NCBI GenBank assembly: GCA_016935045.1
Contig: JAFGRS010000954.1
Coordinates: 1-8,253, forward strand
Reading direction: 5' to 3'
Length of the DNA stretch: 8,253 nucleotides
Source: Lentisphaeria bacterium
GTDB taxonomy: Bacteria; Verrucomicrobiota; Lentisphaeria; Oligosphaerales; JAFGRS01
Shown one piece after another: positions 1 to 6,343 of this stretch. A model generated the notes under the pieces. That model had not been told where the DNA came from and did not search any database. It saw only the letters and a program-made list of their open reading frames with translations. The position numbers and the translations under genes are program-made. Positions within the stretch are counted from its first letter, which is position 1; each line of letters opens with the position of its first letter.

Positions 1-1
1 C

Positions 2-187
2 CGGGAAGCTCCCAGCGCGCGCCCTGGCGCGCTTGGTAGCCGTTTCGCGATCGCCCGCGACAAGCGGGTGGACGCTAAACGGGTACTGGAGCGCCGATTC
101 GGGGTGCGGGAGCGCGGCCGCGCCCCCTCCCCGCCCTCCTATCGGCGCTCCACCGGGACAAGCCCGGCGGCGGCGTTGGGATCCTGA
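2..187 (+). other. Unassigned upstream edge; possible 3' end of a truncated gene
   Basis: One + strand frame is open from the window edge to a TGA at 185-187. It reads through a basic stretch (around RFAIARDKRVDAKRVLERRFG) and then a Pro/Ser/Ala-rich tail. The stop lies 28 bases before a promoter-like site, which is where an upstream gene could end. The family is not recognised, and in DNA this GC-rich open frames arise by chance. A 5-bp hairpin (CCGGG 153-157, CCCGG 163-167) has no T-run after it. I see no RNA gene here. Treat as unassigned. Confidence 0.15.
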
Positions 188-214
188 AACAGCCCTGCGT
201 CTTGCCCTCCGTGG

Positions 215-244
215 TTGGCACAATGCTCGCGCAGTGGGTATGGT
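215..244 (+). promoter_or_regulatory. Promoter-like site upstream of the NifX-like gene (sigma-54 or sigma-70)
   Basis: Bases 216-230 read TGGCACAATGCTCGC. Against the sigma-54 consensus TGGCACG-N4-TTGC this keeps the GG (217-218) and GC (229-230) dinucleotides at the required 10-base spacing, and differs only at 222 (A for G) and 228 (C for T). The same stretch also fits a sigma-70 promoter: TTGGCA at 215-220, then 18 bases, then TATGGT at 239-244 (5/6 and 4/6 matches). Either would give a leader of roughly 90-100 nt before the ATG at 343. No TGT, and so no TGT-N10-ACA NifA site, occurs in bases 1-214. The choice between the two sigma factors is unresolved. Confidence 0.45.
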
Positions 245-326
245 GCGGACAGGTGGTCTTCTCTGCCCGCGAACCGATTGTGGCCCCCATGTGGCAGGGA
301 CCCGCGGTGGGCCCGGTCAAGCGCTC

Positions 327-332
327 AAGGAG
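327..332 (+). promoter_or_regulatory. Shine-Dalgarno for the NifX-like gene
   Basis: AAGGAG ends 10 bases before the ATG at 343, and a further AGGAA (336-340) lies in between. It is the only strong ribosome-binding site in front of a major gene in this window. It fixes the start at 343 rather than at any of the longer upstream openings in the same frame. Confidence 0.7.
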
Positions 333-342
333 AACAGGAAGC

Positions 343-681
343 ATGAGAATTGCCGTACCCCTGGCCGAGGGCCGTTTGTGCATGCACTTCGGGCACTGCG
401 AGCAGTTTGCCTTGGTGGAGGTGGGCAGCGACGGCAAGACCCTTGTCGGCACCCGCTGCCTGACACCCCCTGCCCATGAACCGGGGGTCCTGCCTCGCTG
501 GCTGCACGAGCAGGGCGCCAACCTGATTCTGGCGGGGGGCATGGGACAACGGGCGCAGGAACTGTTTGCGCGGTATGGGATTCAGGTCGTGGTCGGGGTG
601 CCGGCCGGGGCGCCGGAAGACCTGGCCGCGAAGTACCTGGCCGGCACGCTCGAAGTGCAGGGGAACGTCTGCGACCATTGA
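343..681 (+). CDS. NifX/NifB-type dinitrogenase iron-molybdenum cofactor family protein
   Basis: 112 residues, the usual size for a stand-alone member of the dinitrogenase Fe-Mo cofactor biosynthesis family (NifX, NafY core, NifB C-terminal domain; RNase H-like alpha/beta fold). It opens with the family's MRIAVPL strand, followed by C-M-H-F-G-H-C at 13-19, a His/Cys version of the typical HFG motif where metal or cluster ligands are expected. It then has the hydrophobic strand LILAGGMGQRA and a second strand, IQVVVGVPAG. The protein ends in C-D-H (Cys110, His112), further potential ligands. In nitrogen fixers such proteins carry FeMo-co precursors, but many non-fixers have members of unknown role, often beside Mrp-type ATPases. 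No nif or mrp gene is visible here. A good Shine-Dalgarno and a promoter-like site precede it. Family is fairly sure; cellular role is not. Confidence 0.9.
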   Translation: MRIAVPLAEGRLCMHFGHCEQFALVEVGSDGKTLVGTRCLTPPAHEPGVLPRWLHEQGANLILAGGMGQRAQELFARYGIQVVVGVPAGAPEDLAAKYLAGTLEVQGNVCDH

Positions 682-734
682 GTCCCGGGGCCTCTCCGGG
701 GATGCCGGCCCGCGGGAGCGTGCGGGGAGGGGAA

Positions 735-844
735 ATGGACGGGATTGGACCCTCTGGACGGAATGGACAGGCCCTCTTCGTCTCTGCCGTACGAGGCCCT
801 CCATCTCGTCCATTCCGTCCATCTCGTCCATTCCGTCCATGTCC
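735..844. repeat. Nonamer repeat array forming a long imperfect hairpin
   Basis: The right half (800-844) is five tandem nonamers of the form TCCATNNCG: an 18-bp unit at 800-817 is repeated exactly at 818-835, then a variant TCCATGTCC follows. The left half (735-768) holds about four degenerate copies in the opposite orientation (GGAATGGAC type). TGGACGGAATGGAC at 755-768 pairs perfectly with 808-821. Pairing continues outward, imperfectly, through 735-750 with 826-840, and inward through 769-776 with 793-800, leaving a 16-nt terminal loop. This looks like an intergenic structural repeat. Its role (transcript stabiliser, terminator-like element or mobile repeat) is unknown. Confidence 0.8.
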
Positions 845-955
845 TCCCTCCCTTCCGCACTCGCCCCATCCCCTGGGGGGCGAAGCTCCTGCTGAGCCGA
901 TTCCCGAGTCCTTCCTGTTTTCACTGACGCATTGCTGCGGCAGGCCCCCCGGGCC

Positions 956-984
956 TTGACAATCCAGCCTCGGCGCGCCATGGT
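956..984 (+). promoter_or_regulatory. Candidate sigma-70 promoter for the tandem kinase-like genes
   Basis: A perfect -35 hexamer, TTGACA (956-961), is followed after 17 bases by CATGGT (979-984), which matches only 3/6 of TATAAT but keeps A2 and T6. Initiation would fall near 990, about 50 nt before the ATG at 1043. That would exclude the alternative in-frame ATG at 980 as a start. Confidence 0.35.
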
Positions 985-1042
985 TCCCACGCAAAGGCCC
1001 GGGCAACGATTCCGGGCCCAAGGACGTAGCCTGCTCCCCCCC

Positions 1043-3553
1043 ATGAGTGACGCAGAAGCCGGACAGCACCGCCTCGCCGAGGGCAGTTTCCTCGGCAGCC
1101 ATCGCATTGTGGCGAAGGTGGCGGTTGATTCGGACGGGGAGACCTATCTGGCCCGGGATCCCGGCCGGGGTGCCACGGTCCTTCTGCGTCTGTTCCGCCT
1201 GCGTCCCGCCAAGGACATCGAGGCGGTGGCCCGGCTGGCGGAGCGCTGCGGCCTGGCAGCCGCCATGCAACACCCCGGCATCGCACGCTGTACCCCCCTG
1301 CTGCGCGAGCGCGACATGCTCTACACGGCCATGGAGTTGCCCGACGGGCCGAGGGGTGCACCCATGACCCTCGCCAAGGCACTCGCGGAGACTGCCGGAC
1401 GCCTGCCCTCGGAACGGGTAGAACTCCTCGCGGAACACCTCTGCCAGGCGTTGCAGTTCGCACATCGTTTCCGCGGCGACGGGATGGCCCATGGGCGTCT
1501 CTCCCTCGACACCATCTACCTCACGGCCCAACGCCAACCCCGCATCGCCGACTTCCGTGTGCTCTTCCCGGCGGACCCGACGGACGACATTCGCGCCCTC
1601 GGGTGCATCCTGGCACAGCTGCTGACGGGACATCCGCCCGACGCGAAGCGGGTCCCCTGCGTACCGGGGCTGAGACGCCGGTGGAACCGTCTCGTGCGCC
1701 GCTGCCTGGCCGCCGGCAGCCCCGACGGGTATGCGGGGATTTCGGGACTTCTGACCGATCTTGCGTCCGATGGCGCGGCTGTGGGACACGGAGTTGCCTG
1801 GGGGGGGCTCATCGCCCTTCTCGTCGTCATCCTGGCGGGAGGCATCGTGACGCTGCAGCGGTTGCGCCGGGCACTGCCCACCCAGGCCCCCGCCGCGGGC
1901 GCTCTGCACCAGGCGGGTCCCGCCCGTCCCGCACAGGCACTCCCGCCTCCACGGCCGGACGTCGCCGCCCTCTGGCGGCAGGCCGAGGAGGCACGGGTCC
2001 GGGGAGACACGGAGGCCGCCGGGAAGGCCCTCGAAGCGATTCTGGCCGCCACGCCGGGGGACGCGGAGGCGGCACGCCGTCTGGACGGCATCCGTTCCGA
2101 GTCTTCGCTCGCCATCGTAAACGCCGTCAAACAGCGCGCCGAGGATGCCTTCCGCCAGGCCGCGGGGATCCAGGAAAGCGATGGTTTCCGAACCCGGCTC
2201 GACGCCCTCAAGGCGACTCGCCAGGAGGCCGCCGGGCACCTCGCTGCCCTGCATCTCGACCGCGCCGGACCGGCGTATCGTCGGCTGCTGGCCGAGGCGG
2301 AGGCGATGGTCGCCCTGGACGCCGCCCGGACCCGGGCCGCCAGGGCCCGGGAAACGGCCGACGCGGCACGGGAAGGAGTCCCGACGACGGGCGCTGCAGG
2401 GGCAAGGGAGGCCATCCTGCGGCCCGCCACGACCTGCATGGAACAGGCCCGGACCCGCTGGGACGCCATGGACTTCGCGGCGGCGGAGGAGCTGTACCGC
2501 CAGGCGGCGGCCATGTTCGAGGGAACCGGCGCCGCGGCGGCGGACAGCCGACGCCTGGCCGCTGCACGCGAGCGCTATCGGTCCGAGGCCGCGAAGGCCG
2601 GCGACGACCTCCTGGCGCGCGTGCCGGAAGCCGCGCGCCGGCGCCTTGCGGAGCTGGCGCGGCTGGCCGAAGAGCACGCGGGAGCCGGAAGACTCGCCCA
2701 GGCGGCGGAAGCGTGGGAGACCGCCGCCGCGGAGTGTGCGGCCGCCCTCGACAAGGCCGCCACAGTCGCCCCCACACACATCCTCCCGGCCCGGGAACGC
2801 TTCCCCCGACCGACCGCGGGAAACCTGGTGCTCAACGGGACACTCGACGACGGGGCCGACGGCCAACCGACAGGGTGGAGCCGCGTGGACAACCTGACCA
2901 GCTTCTGGGATGCCAAAGGCAAGTCGGGACATTGCCTGCGCTTCGACACCAACGTGCTGCAGTCCGACAAGAAGGCGCTGCAGGCAAGCCCGGAGACATT
3001 CCAGGGCAAGTCCGGGGAGGGCCAGTACAACACCGTGGGCGCCCACGAAGGGGTCTGGGCCTTCTGTTCCCCGGTCCCGGTGCTTCCGGGGGACCGTTTC
3101 TTCCTTCTGGAAGCGGACGTCATGGGGCCCGCGAAGTCGACGGCCCTGTTCTACCCGCAGATCCTGATCCGGGGATACCGTCTCTTCGACGCCGAACGGG
3201 ACGAGGGCACGTTCTCCTGGTTCCAGACGCCCCACGAGGGAGGGCCCGCGTTCTCCGAGCAGTTCGGCGCCGCGCAGCGCCGGGCACAGGCGGGAGACTA
3301 CCTGATGCTCTGGCGGCACGCGCTGGTGTGCCGCAACTCCGCCCCGAACCTCTGGGAACACTACCGCATGGCCATCGCGTTGCCGCAGGAACAGAGGTTC
3401 CGGCCGGAGGTCATCCTGCTGAAGGCGTACGCCATGTGGCCCCTCGGGGAGTATCGCTTCGACAACATCGCCTTTCGGACCATCGACGAGGCGGAGTACA
3501 GCCGCGTGAAGGCGCAGGGGCACTCCATCGAGGGATTCATGCCGCTGGAATGA
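1043..3553 (+). CDS. Membrane pseudokinase-like protein with TPR-like region and CBM-like C-terminus (first paralogue)
   Basis: 836 residues. Residues 13-240 align with the Ser/Thr kinase fold but look inactive: no Gly-rich loop, Arg49 where the ATP-binding Lys belongs, HGRLSLDT (150-157) in place of HRDLKPxN so the catalytic Asp is Arg152, and DFR (170-172) for DFG. It then runs almost directly into the D-x-R-A-L-G-x-x-L-x-x-L-L-T-G segment, so the activation loop and APE motif are missing. One transmembrane helix follows (about 251-271), with Arg-rich flanks on its C-terminal side. Ala-rich helical, TPR-like stretches lie near 309-350, 466-510 and 535-575. From residue 594 (NLVLNGTL...PTGW) to about 812 (GEYRFDNI) lies a beta-sandwich, carbohydrate-binding-like domain. 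The start at 1043 is chosen because AEGSFLGSHRIV then aligns with REGDFLGPYRLV of the downstream paralogue; no close Shine-Dalgarno is seen (AAGGA is 18 nt away). Longer starts at 932 or 980 are less likely. The role is inferred as a sensor or scaffold. Confidence 0.85.
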   Translation: MSDAEAGQHRLAEGSFLGSHRIVAKVAVDSDGETYLARDPGRGATVLLRLFRLRPAKDIEAVARLAERCGLAAAMQHPGIARCTPLLRERDMLYTAMELPDGPRGAPMTLAKALAETAGRLPSERVELLAEHLCQALQFAHRFRGDGMAHGRLSLDTIYLTAQRQPRIADFRVLFPADPTDDIRALGCILAQLLTGHPPDAKRVPCVPGLRRRWNRLVRRCLAAGSPDGYAGISGLLTDLASDGAAVGHGVAWGGLIALLVVILAGGIVTLQRLRRALPTQAPAAGALHQAGPARPAQALPPPRPDVAALWRQAEEARVRGDTEAAGKALEAILAATPGDAEAARRLDGIRSESSLAIVNAVKQRAEDAFRQAAGIQESDGFRTRLDALKATRQEAAGHLAALHLDRAGPAYRRLLAEAEAMVALDAARTRAARARETADAAREGVPTTGAAGAREAILRPATTCMEQARTRWDAMDFAAAEELYRQAAAMFEGTGAAAADSRRLAAARERYRSEAAKAGDDLLARVPEAARRRLAELARLAEEHAGAGRLAQAAEAWETAAAECAAALDKAATVAPTHILPARERFPRPTAGNLVLNGTLDDGADGQPTGWSRVDNLTSFWDAKGKSGHCLRFDTNVLQSDKKALQASPETFQGKSGEGQYNTVGAHEGVWAFCSPVPVLPGDRFFLLEADVMGPAKSTALFYPQILIRGYRLFDAERDEGTFSWFQTPHEGGPAFSEQFGAAQRRAQAGDYLMLWRHALVCRNSAPNLWEHYRMAIALPQEQRFRPEVILLKAYAMWPLGEYRFDNIAFRTIDEAEYSRVKAQGHSIEGFMPLE

Positions 3554-3589
3554 GGCGGCCCGCAGGCGCTCCCGACCCGGTGCACGTCC

Positions 3590-6238
3590 ATGGCCACTGC
3601 TGCAGATACAACGGCGTTGCGGGAAGGCGACTTCCTCGGACCCTACCGCCTGGTCAGGCACCTGGCGCGCGGCGCGCACTGGGATGTCTACCTGGCCCGC
3701 AGTGGGGCGGAACGACGTCAGGTCGTGCTCAAACTCCCCCTCGAGCTGCACGAACCTCCCGCCGCCTTCCTCGAACGCGCCCGTGCCGCGGCCCGGGTCG
3801 AACACCCCAACCTGGCACGGATCTATGCTGTCGGCGAAGACCGGGGACGTCTCTACATCGCCCAGGAACTCGTGGCCGACCCGCGCGGCGTCGTCACCGA
3901 TCTGGATACCGAACGGCTCAATCACGGCGGATGCCTGCCCGAACAACGCGTGCGCATCCTCGCCAAACACATCCTGGACGGCCTCGCCGCGGCCCGGCAG
4001 GCCCCCGGCGAAGGGCTCGTGCATGGCCACCTCCGGGCAGACAAGATCCTGCTCAACGAACAGAGACGCGCCAAGCTGATCGACACCGGGCTGCTGACGG
4101 CCGCTTGCCCCGGTGCCCGGGAACGGGATGACCGCTGCCTGGCCGCAATCCTCTATGCCCTCCTGACCGGGCGCGACCTGGGCCCCCAATCCCCGCTCCC
4201 TTCGGCCCTGGGCGCCAACCCGCGCTGGGACCGCCTCGTCAAGAACCTGCTGACCCCGGAACCGACGGCCGCGGGCAAGGACCTTGGCCGCCTGGCCGAG
4301 GAGTTGGCGTTGATCGATACCGCCCCCGGCCACCGGTGGGCCTGGCTGCTGCCCGTGGCGGCAACGCTGCTGCTGGCGGCGGCAGCCGTGGTGGCGGTGG
4401 CTGTCGTCCGGGCCCGGCAGCAACGCCGGGAGACGCTGCGCGCCCAGGCCCGGGAACAGGCCGAGTCCTCCCGGAACGAGCGCCTCGCGGCCGCGCTCGA
4501 GCAGGCTGTCCAGGCCCTTGCGAGCGCGGACCATGAAGCCGCCCTCCGGCACGTCGACGAGGCGCTGGTCCTCGACCCACAGTCCCCCCGCGCCCTGCGT
4601 CTCCAGGGCGACATCCGCCTCGCCGAAGGGATGGCCCGCGTGCGGGACGTCAAAGAGCGCGCCGATGCGTCCTGGGCAGCCGTCGAGGAGATCGACCCGG
4701 GCCAGGGCCTGGGGGAAACGCGGGAACAGACCCGAACCGCCCTGGCAGCCGCCCGGCAGGCCCTCAGCGAGATGGCCTTCGAACAGGCGGCCGCGCTCTT
4801 CCGTCAGGCCGCGGAGAACGCGGAAGCGCTTGCCGTCCAGGACCGCCGGAGAAGGGCCGCCGCGGCAGCGCGCCAGAGCGCCGAGGCCGGTCGCGACGGG
4901 GCCGACCTGGCGCACGCCGACGACCGCGCAGCCGAACTCTGGGAGGAGGCCGAGACGGCCCACCGCCAGGCCCTCGCCCGGTTCGAAAACGGCGACTTCA
5001 CGCAGGCAGAAAAGACTTGGCACGACGCGGCGGCCGTCTTCGCCCGGGCCGGCAACCAGGCCCGTGGCGCGAACCGCCTGAGCGTCGCCGAGAACGCCTT
5101 CAGGGAGGCCGTCGCCGCGGCCGGAGAGGACGCGCGCGGGGCCATGCCGAAGGAGATCCGGGACCGCGTCCTCAGCCGCTCGCGTGAGGCCCTCGAGTGC
5201 GCCCGGAAGGAGCAGTGGGACGAGGCGGCGAAGGGGTGGGAGGATGCCCTTGCCGCCTTCCAGGAGGGTCTCGGTGATGCCGAACGGGTCCTGGCCCGAC
5301 ATCACTTCGACCAGGCGTCGAAGCGAGGCAGGGAACTCCTGGACGAGGGCCGCTTCGCCATGGCCGAAAGGGCCTTCGAGGAGGCCCTGGGCGTCAAGGG
5401 ATACGGCGGGGACCGTGCGGTTCAGGGGTTGCTGGCCGAGGCCCGCAAGAAGCAGGGGACTCGCCCGCGCCGCACCGGCAACCTGGTTCTCAACGGCGAC
5501 TTCAGCGCCGGCGAGGAGGGTGTCCCCGCGGGATGGACCGAACCCGACCGGCTCACCGTCTTCTGGGAGGACGGCGGCGTCACCGGGAAGTGCCTCCGCA
5601 TGGACACGGACGTCTATCGCAGAGAGTGGGAGGAGCACCGCAGGGACCCCCATGTGCCCAGGCGTAAGACCCCCACCACTGGCACCCGTTATGATACCGT
5701 GGGCGGAACCACCGGCGTGGCGGTCTATTGCCGGCCCATCGACGTCGCCGCCGGCGCCTGCTACCGCGTCCGCTACGACGTCCAGGGCCAGGGGGAGCCC
5801 TTCCTGTACATGAAGGGGTATTGGAAGTGCGGTCCCGAGCACCTCAAGGAGTTGGGCGAGAAGATCTTCTTCCAGCCCGTTCCGGGGGGGCCATCCTACT
5901 CGCTGGTGGCCTTCGGCACCTCGGGAGAGGAGAAGCGTCAGCCCCGCGCGGGGGACTACATCCAGTCCTTCCGCCGGCGTCTCGTCGCCCGTTTTCCGGA
6001 CGGCAAGGCCGGCGCCTGGCGCCGTTTCGAGACCGTGCTCCAGTTGCCCCCGGACCGCCCCATCGAGAAGATGCTCCTCGAACTCTATGCCTTCTGGCCG
6101 CCGGGGGAGTACCGCTTCGACAACGTCAGCATGGAGGAGGTGACCGAGGCCGAACTCCAGGCCTACGAAGCCCAACGCCAACAGCGGGGCGAAGAGGCGA
6201 ACTTCGGCGTTCCGCCCCCCTCCCCGAACAGGCCTTGA
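3590..6238 (+). CDS. Membrane pseudokinase-like protein with TPR-like region and CBM-like C-terminus (second paralogue)
   Basis: 882 residues, homologous to the upstream gene over its whole length and only 36 bases after it, so probably co-transcribed. The kinase-like domain (12-240) keeps a Lys (VVLKL, Lys48), the HPNLARIYAVG segment and D-T-G (165-167) where DFG belongs. It has HGHLRADK (145-152) for HRDLKPxN, so the catalytic Asp is His147. As in its partner, the activation segment is almost absent before the L-x-x-L-L-T-G helix. It may still bind nucleotide, but phosphotransfer looks unlikely. A transmembrane helix spans about 252-273, followed by Arg-rich residues. Helical, TPR-like stretches lie near 297-341, 449-490, 535-567 and 575-622. 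The C-terminal beta-sandwich-like domain runs from NLVLNGDF...PAGW (631) to GEYRFDNV (about 850). No Shine-Dalgarno precedes the ATG, so translation may depend on the upstream gene. Function is inferred, not known. Confidence 0.85.
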   Translation: MATAADTTALREGDFLGPYRLVRHLARGAHWDVYLARSGAERRQVVLKLPLELHEPPAAFLERARAAARVEHPNLARIYAVGEDRGRLYIAQELVADPRGVVTDLDTERLNHGGCLPEQRVRILAKHILDGLAAARQAPGEGLVHGHLRADKILLNEQRRAKLIDTGLLTAACPGARERDDRCLAAILYALLTGRDLGPQSPLPSALGANPRWDRLVKNLLTPEPTAAGKDLGRLAEELALIDTAPGHRWAWLLPVAATLLLAAAAVVAVAVVRARQQRRETLRAQAREQAESSRNERLAAALEQAVQALASADHEAALRHVDEALVLDPQSPRALRLQGDIRLAEGMARVRDVKERADASWAAVEEIDPGQGLGETREQTRTALAAARQALSEMAFEQAAALFRQAAENAEALAVQDRRRRAAAAARQSAEAGRDGADLAHADDRAAELWEEAETAHRQALARFENGDFTQAEKTWHDAAAVFARAGNQARGANRLSVAENAFREAVAAAGEDARGAMPKEIRDRVLSRSREALECARKEQWDEAAKGWEDALAAFQEGLGDAERVLARHHFDQASKRGRELLDEGRFAMAERAFEEALGVKGYGGDRAVQGLLAEARKKQGTRPRRTGNLVLNGDFSAGEEGVPAGWTEPDRLTVFWEDGGVTGKCLRMDTDVYRREWEEHRRDPHVPRRKTPTTGTRYDTVGGTTGVAVYCRPIDVAAGACYRVRYDVQGQGEPFLYMKGYWKCGPEHLKELGEKIFFQPVPGGPSYSLVAFGTSGEEKRQPRAGDYIQSFRRRLVARFPDGKAGAWRRFETVLQLPPDRPIEKMLLELYAFWPPGEYRFDNVSMEEVTEAELQAYEAQRQQRGEEANFGVPPPSPNRP

Positions 6239-6250
6239 GAGCAGGAACCG

Positions 6251-6343
6251 ATGGGATCCCCCGCGCCGGCCCACCGGGGGAACGGGGACCGTGATGCCAT
6301 GCCGGGAGAGTTCCGGCTGCCGGATCCGTCGTCGCCACCATGA
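6251..6343 (+). CDS. Possible 30-residue leader frame overlapping the pabBC start
   Basis: This short frame begins 12 bases after the TGA of the upstream gene and in the same frame. It has AGGAA (6243-6247) just ahead of its ATG, at a short spacing. It encodes a Pro-rich peptide, MGSPAPAHRGN through DPSSPP, with no recognised family. Its TGA (6341-6343) overlaps the ATG of pabBC (6340-6342) as ATGA, the classic arrangement for translational coupling, and pabBC lacks its own Shine-Dalgarno. It could equally be chance, as the peptide has no family support. A 7-bp hairpin lies within it. Confidence 0.25.
   Translation: MGSPAPAHRGNGDRDAMPGEFRLPDPSSPP
6257..6281 (+). other. GC-rich hairpin between the second paralogue and pabBC
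   Basis: TCCCCCG (6257-6263) pairs with CGGGGGA (6275-6281) around an 11-nt loop. No T-run follows, so it is not a standard intrinsic terminator. It could slow polymerase or protect a 3' end between the two genes. A second small stem (TCCGG 6312-6316, CCGGA 6320-6324) lies just before the pabBC start. Confidence 0.25.

Larger units (their letters stand above)
682..1042. other. Intergenic gap with repeat hairpin and possible promoter
   Basis: This 361-base gap holds no credible gene. Open frames across it consist of translated repeats (Met-Asp-Glu or Val-His-Ser type periodic peptides on the two strands). A small 5-bp hairpin directly after the upstream stop (CCCGG 684-688, CCGGG 696-700) lacks a T-run and is at most a weak terminator. 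The repeat hairpin at 735-840 and the promoter candidate at 956-984 are listed separately. Nothing was recognised in 845-955. Confidence 0.6.

Noticed and set aside
47..121. GCGATCGC (47-54, HIP1-like) and GCGGCCGC (114-121, NotI site)
   Set aside because: Single occurrences, expected by chance at this GC content; no sign of a cyanobacterial HIP1 pattern or of a cloning junction.
735..844. CRISPR array
   Set aside because: The repeats are 9-18 bp and directly adjacent with no spacers, and the other copies are inverted; no cas gene is present.
932..1042. Longer N-terminus for the first kinase-like protein (TTG at 932 or ATG at 980)
   Set aside because: The extra residues have no counterpart in the paralogue, no Shine-Dalgarno precedes either codon, and the candidate promoter would initiate after 980.
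1603..4131. An 842-codon + strand frame overlapping both kinase-like genes
   Set aside because: It spans the real gene junction in another frame and encodes Arg/Pro/Gly-rich sequence with no recognisable domain; a GC-bias shadow.
317..6274. A nearly 6-kb open frame on the minus strand antisense to both kinase-like genes
   Set aside because: It lies opposite two genes with clear domain structure, and its translation is low-complexity Gly/Arg/Leu/Pro-rich without motifs. Strong GC bias at third positions keeps the antisense frame free of stops.
6332..6342. GCCACCATG eukaryotic-type start context before pabBC
   Set aside because: A chance match in GC-rich DNA; the genes and operon layout are bacterial.
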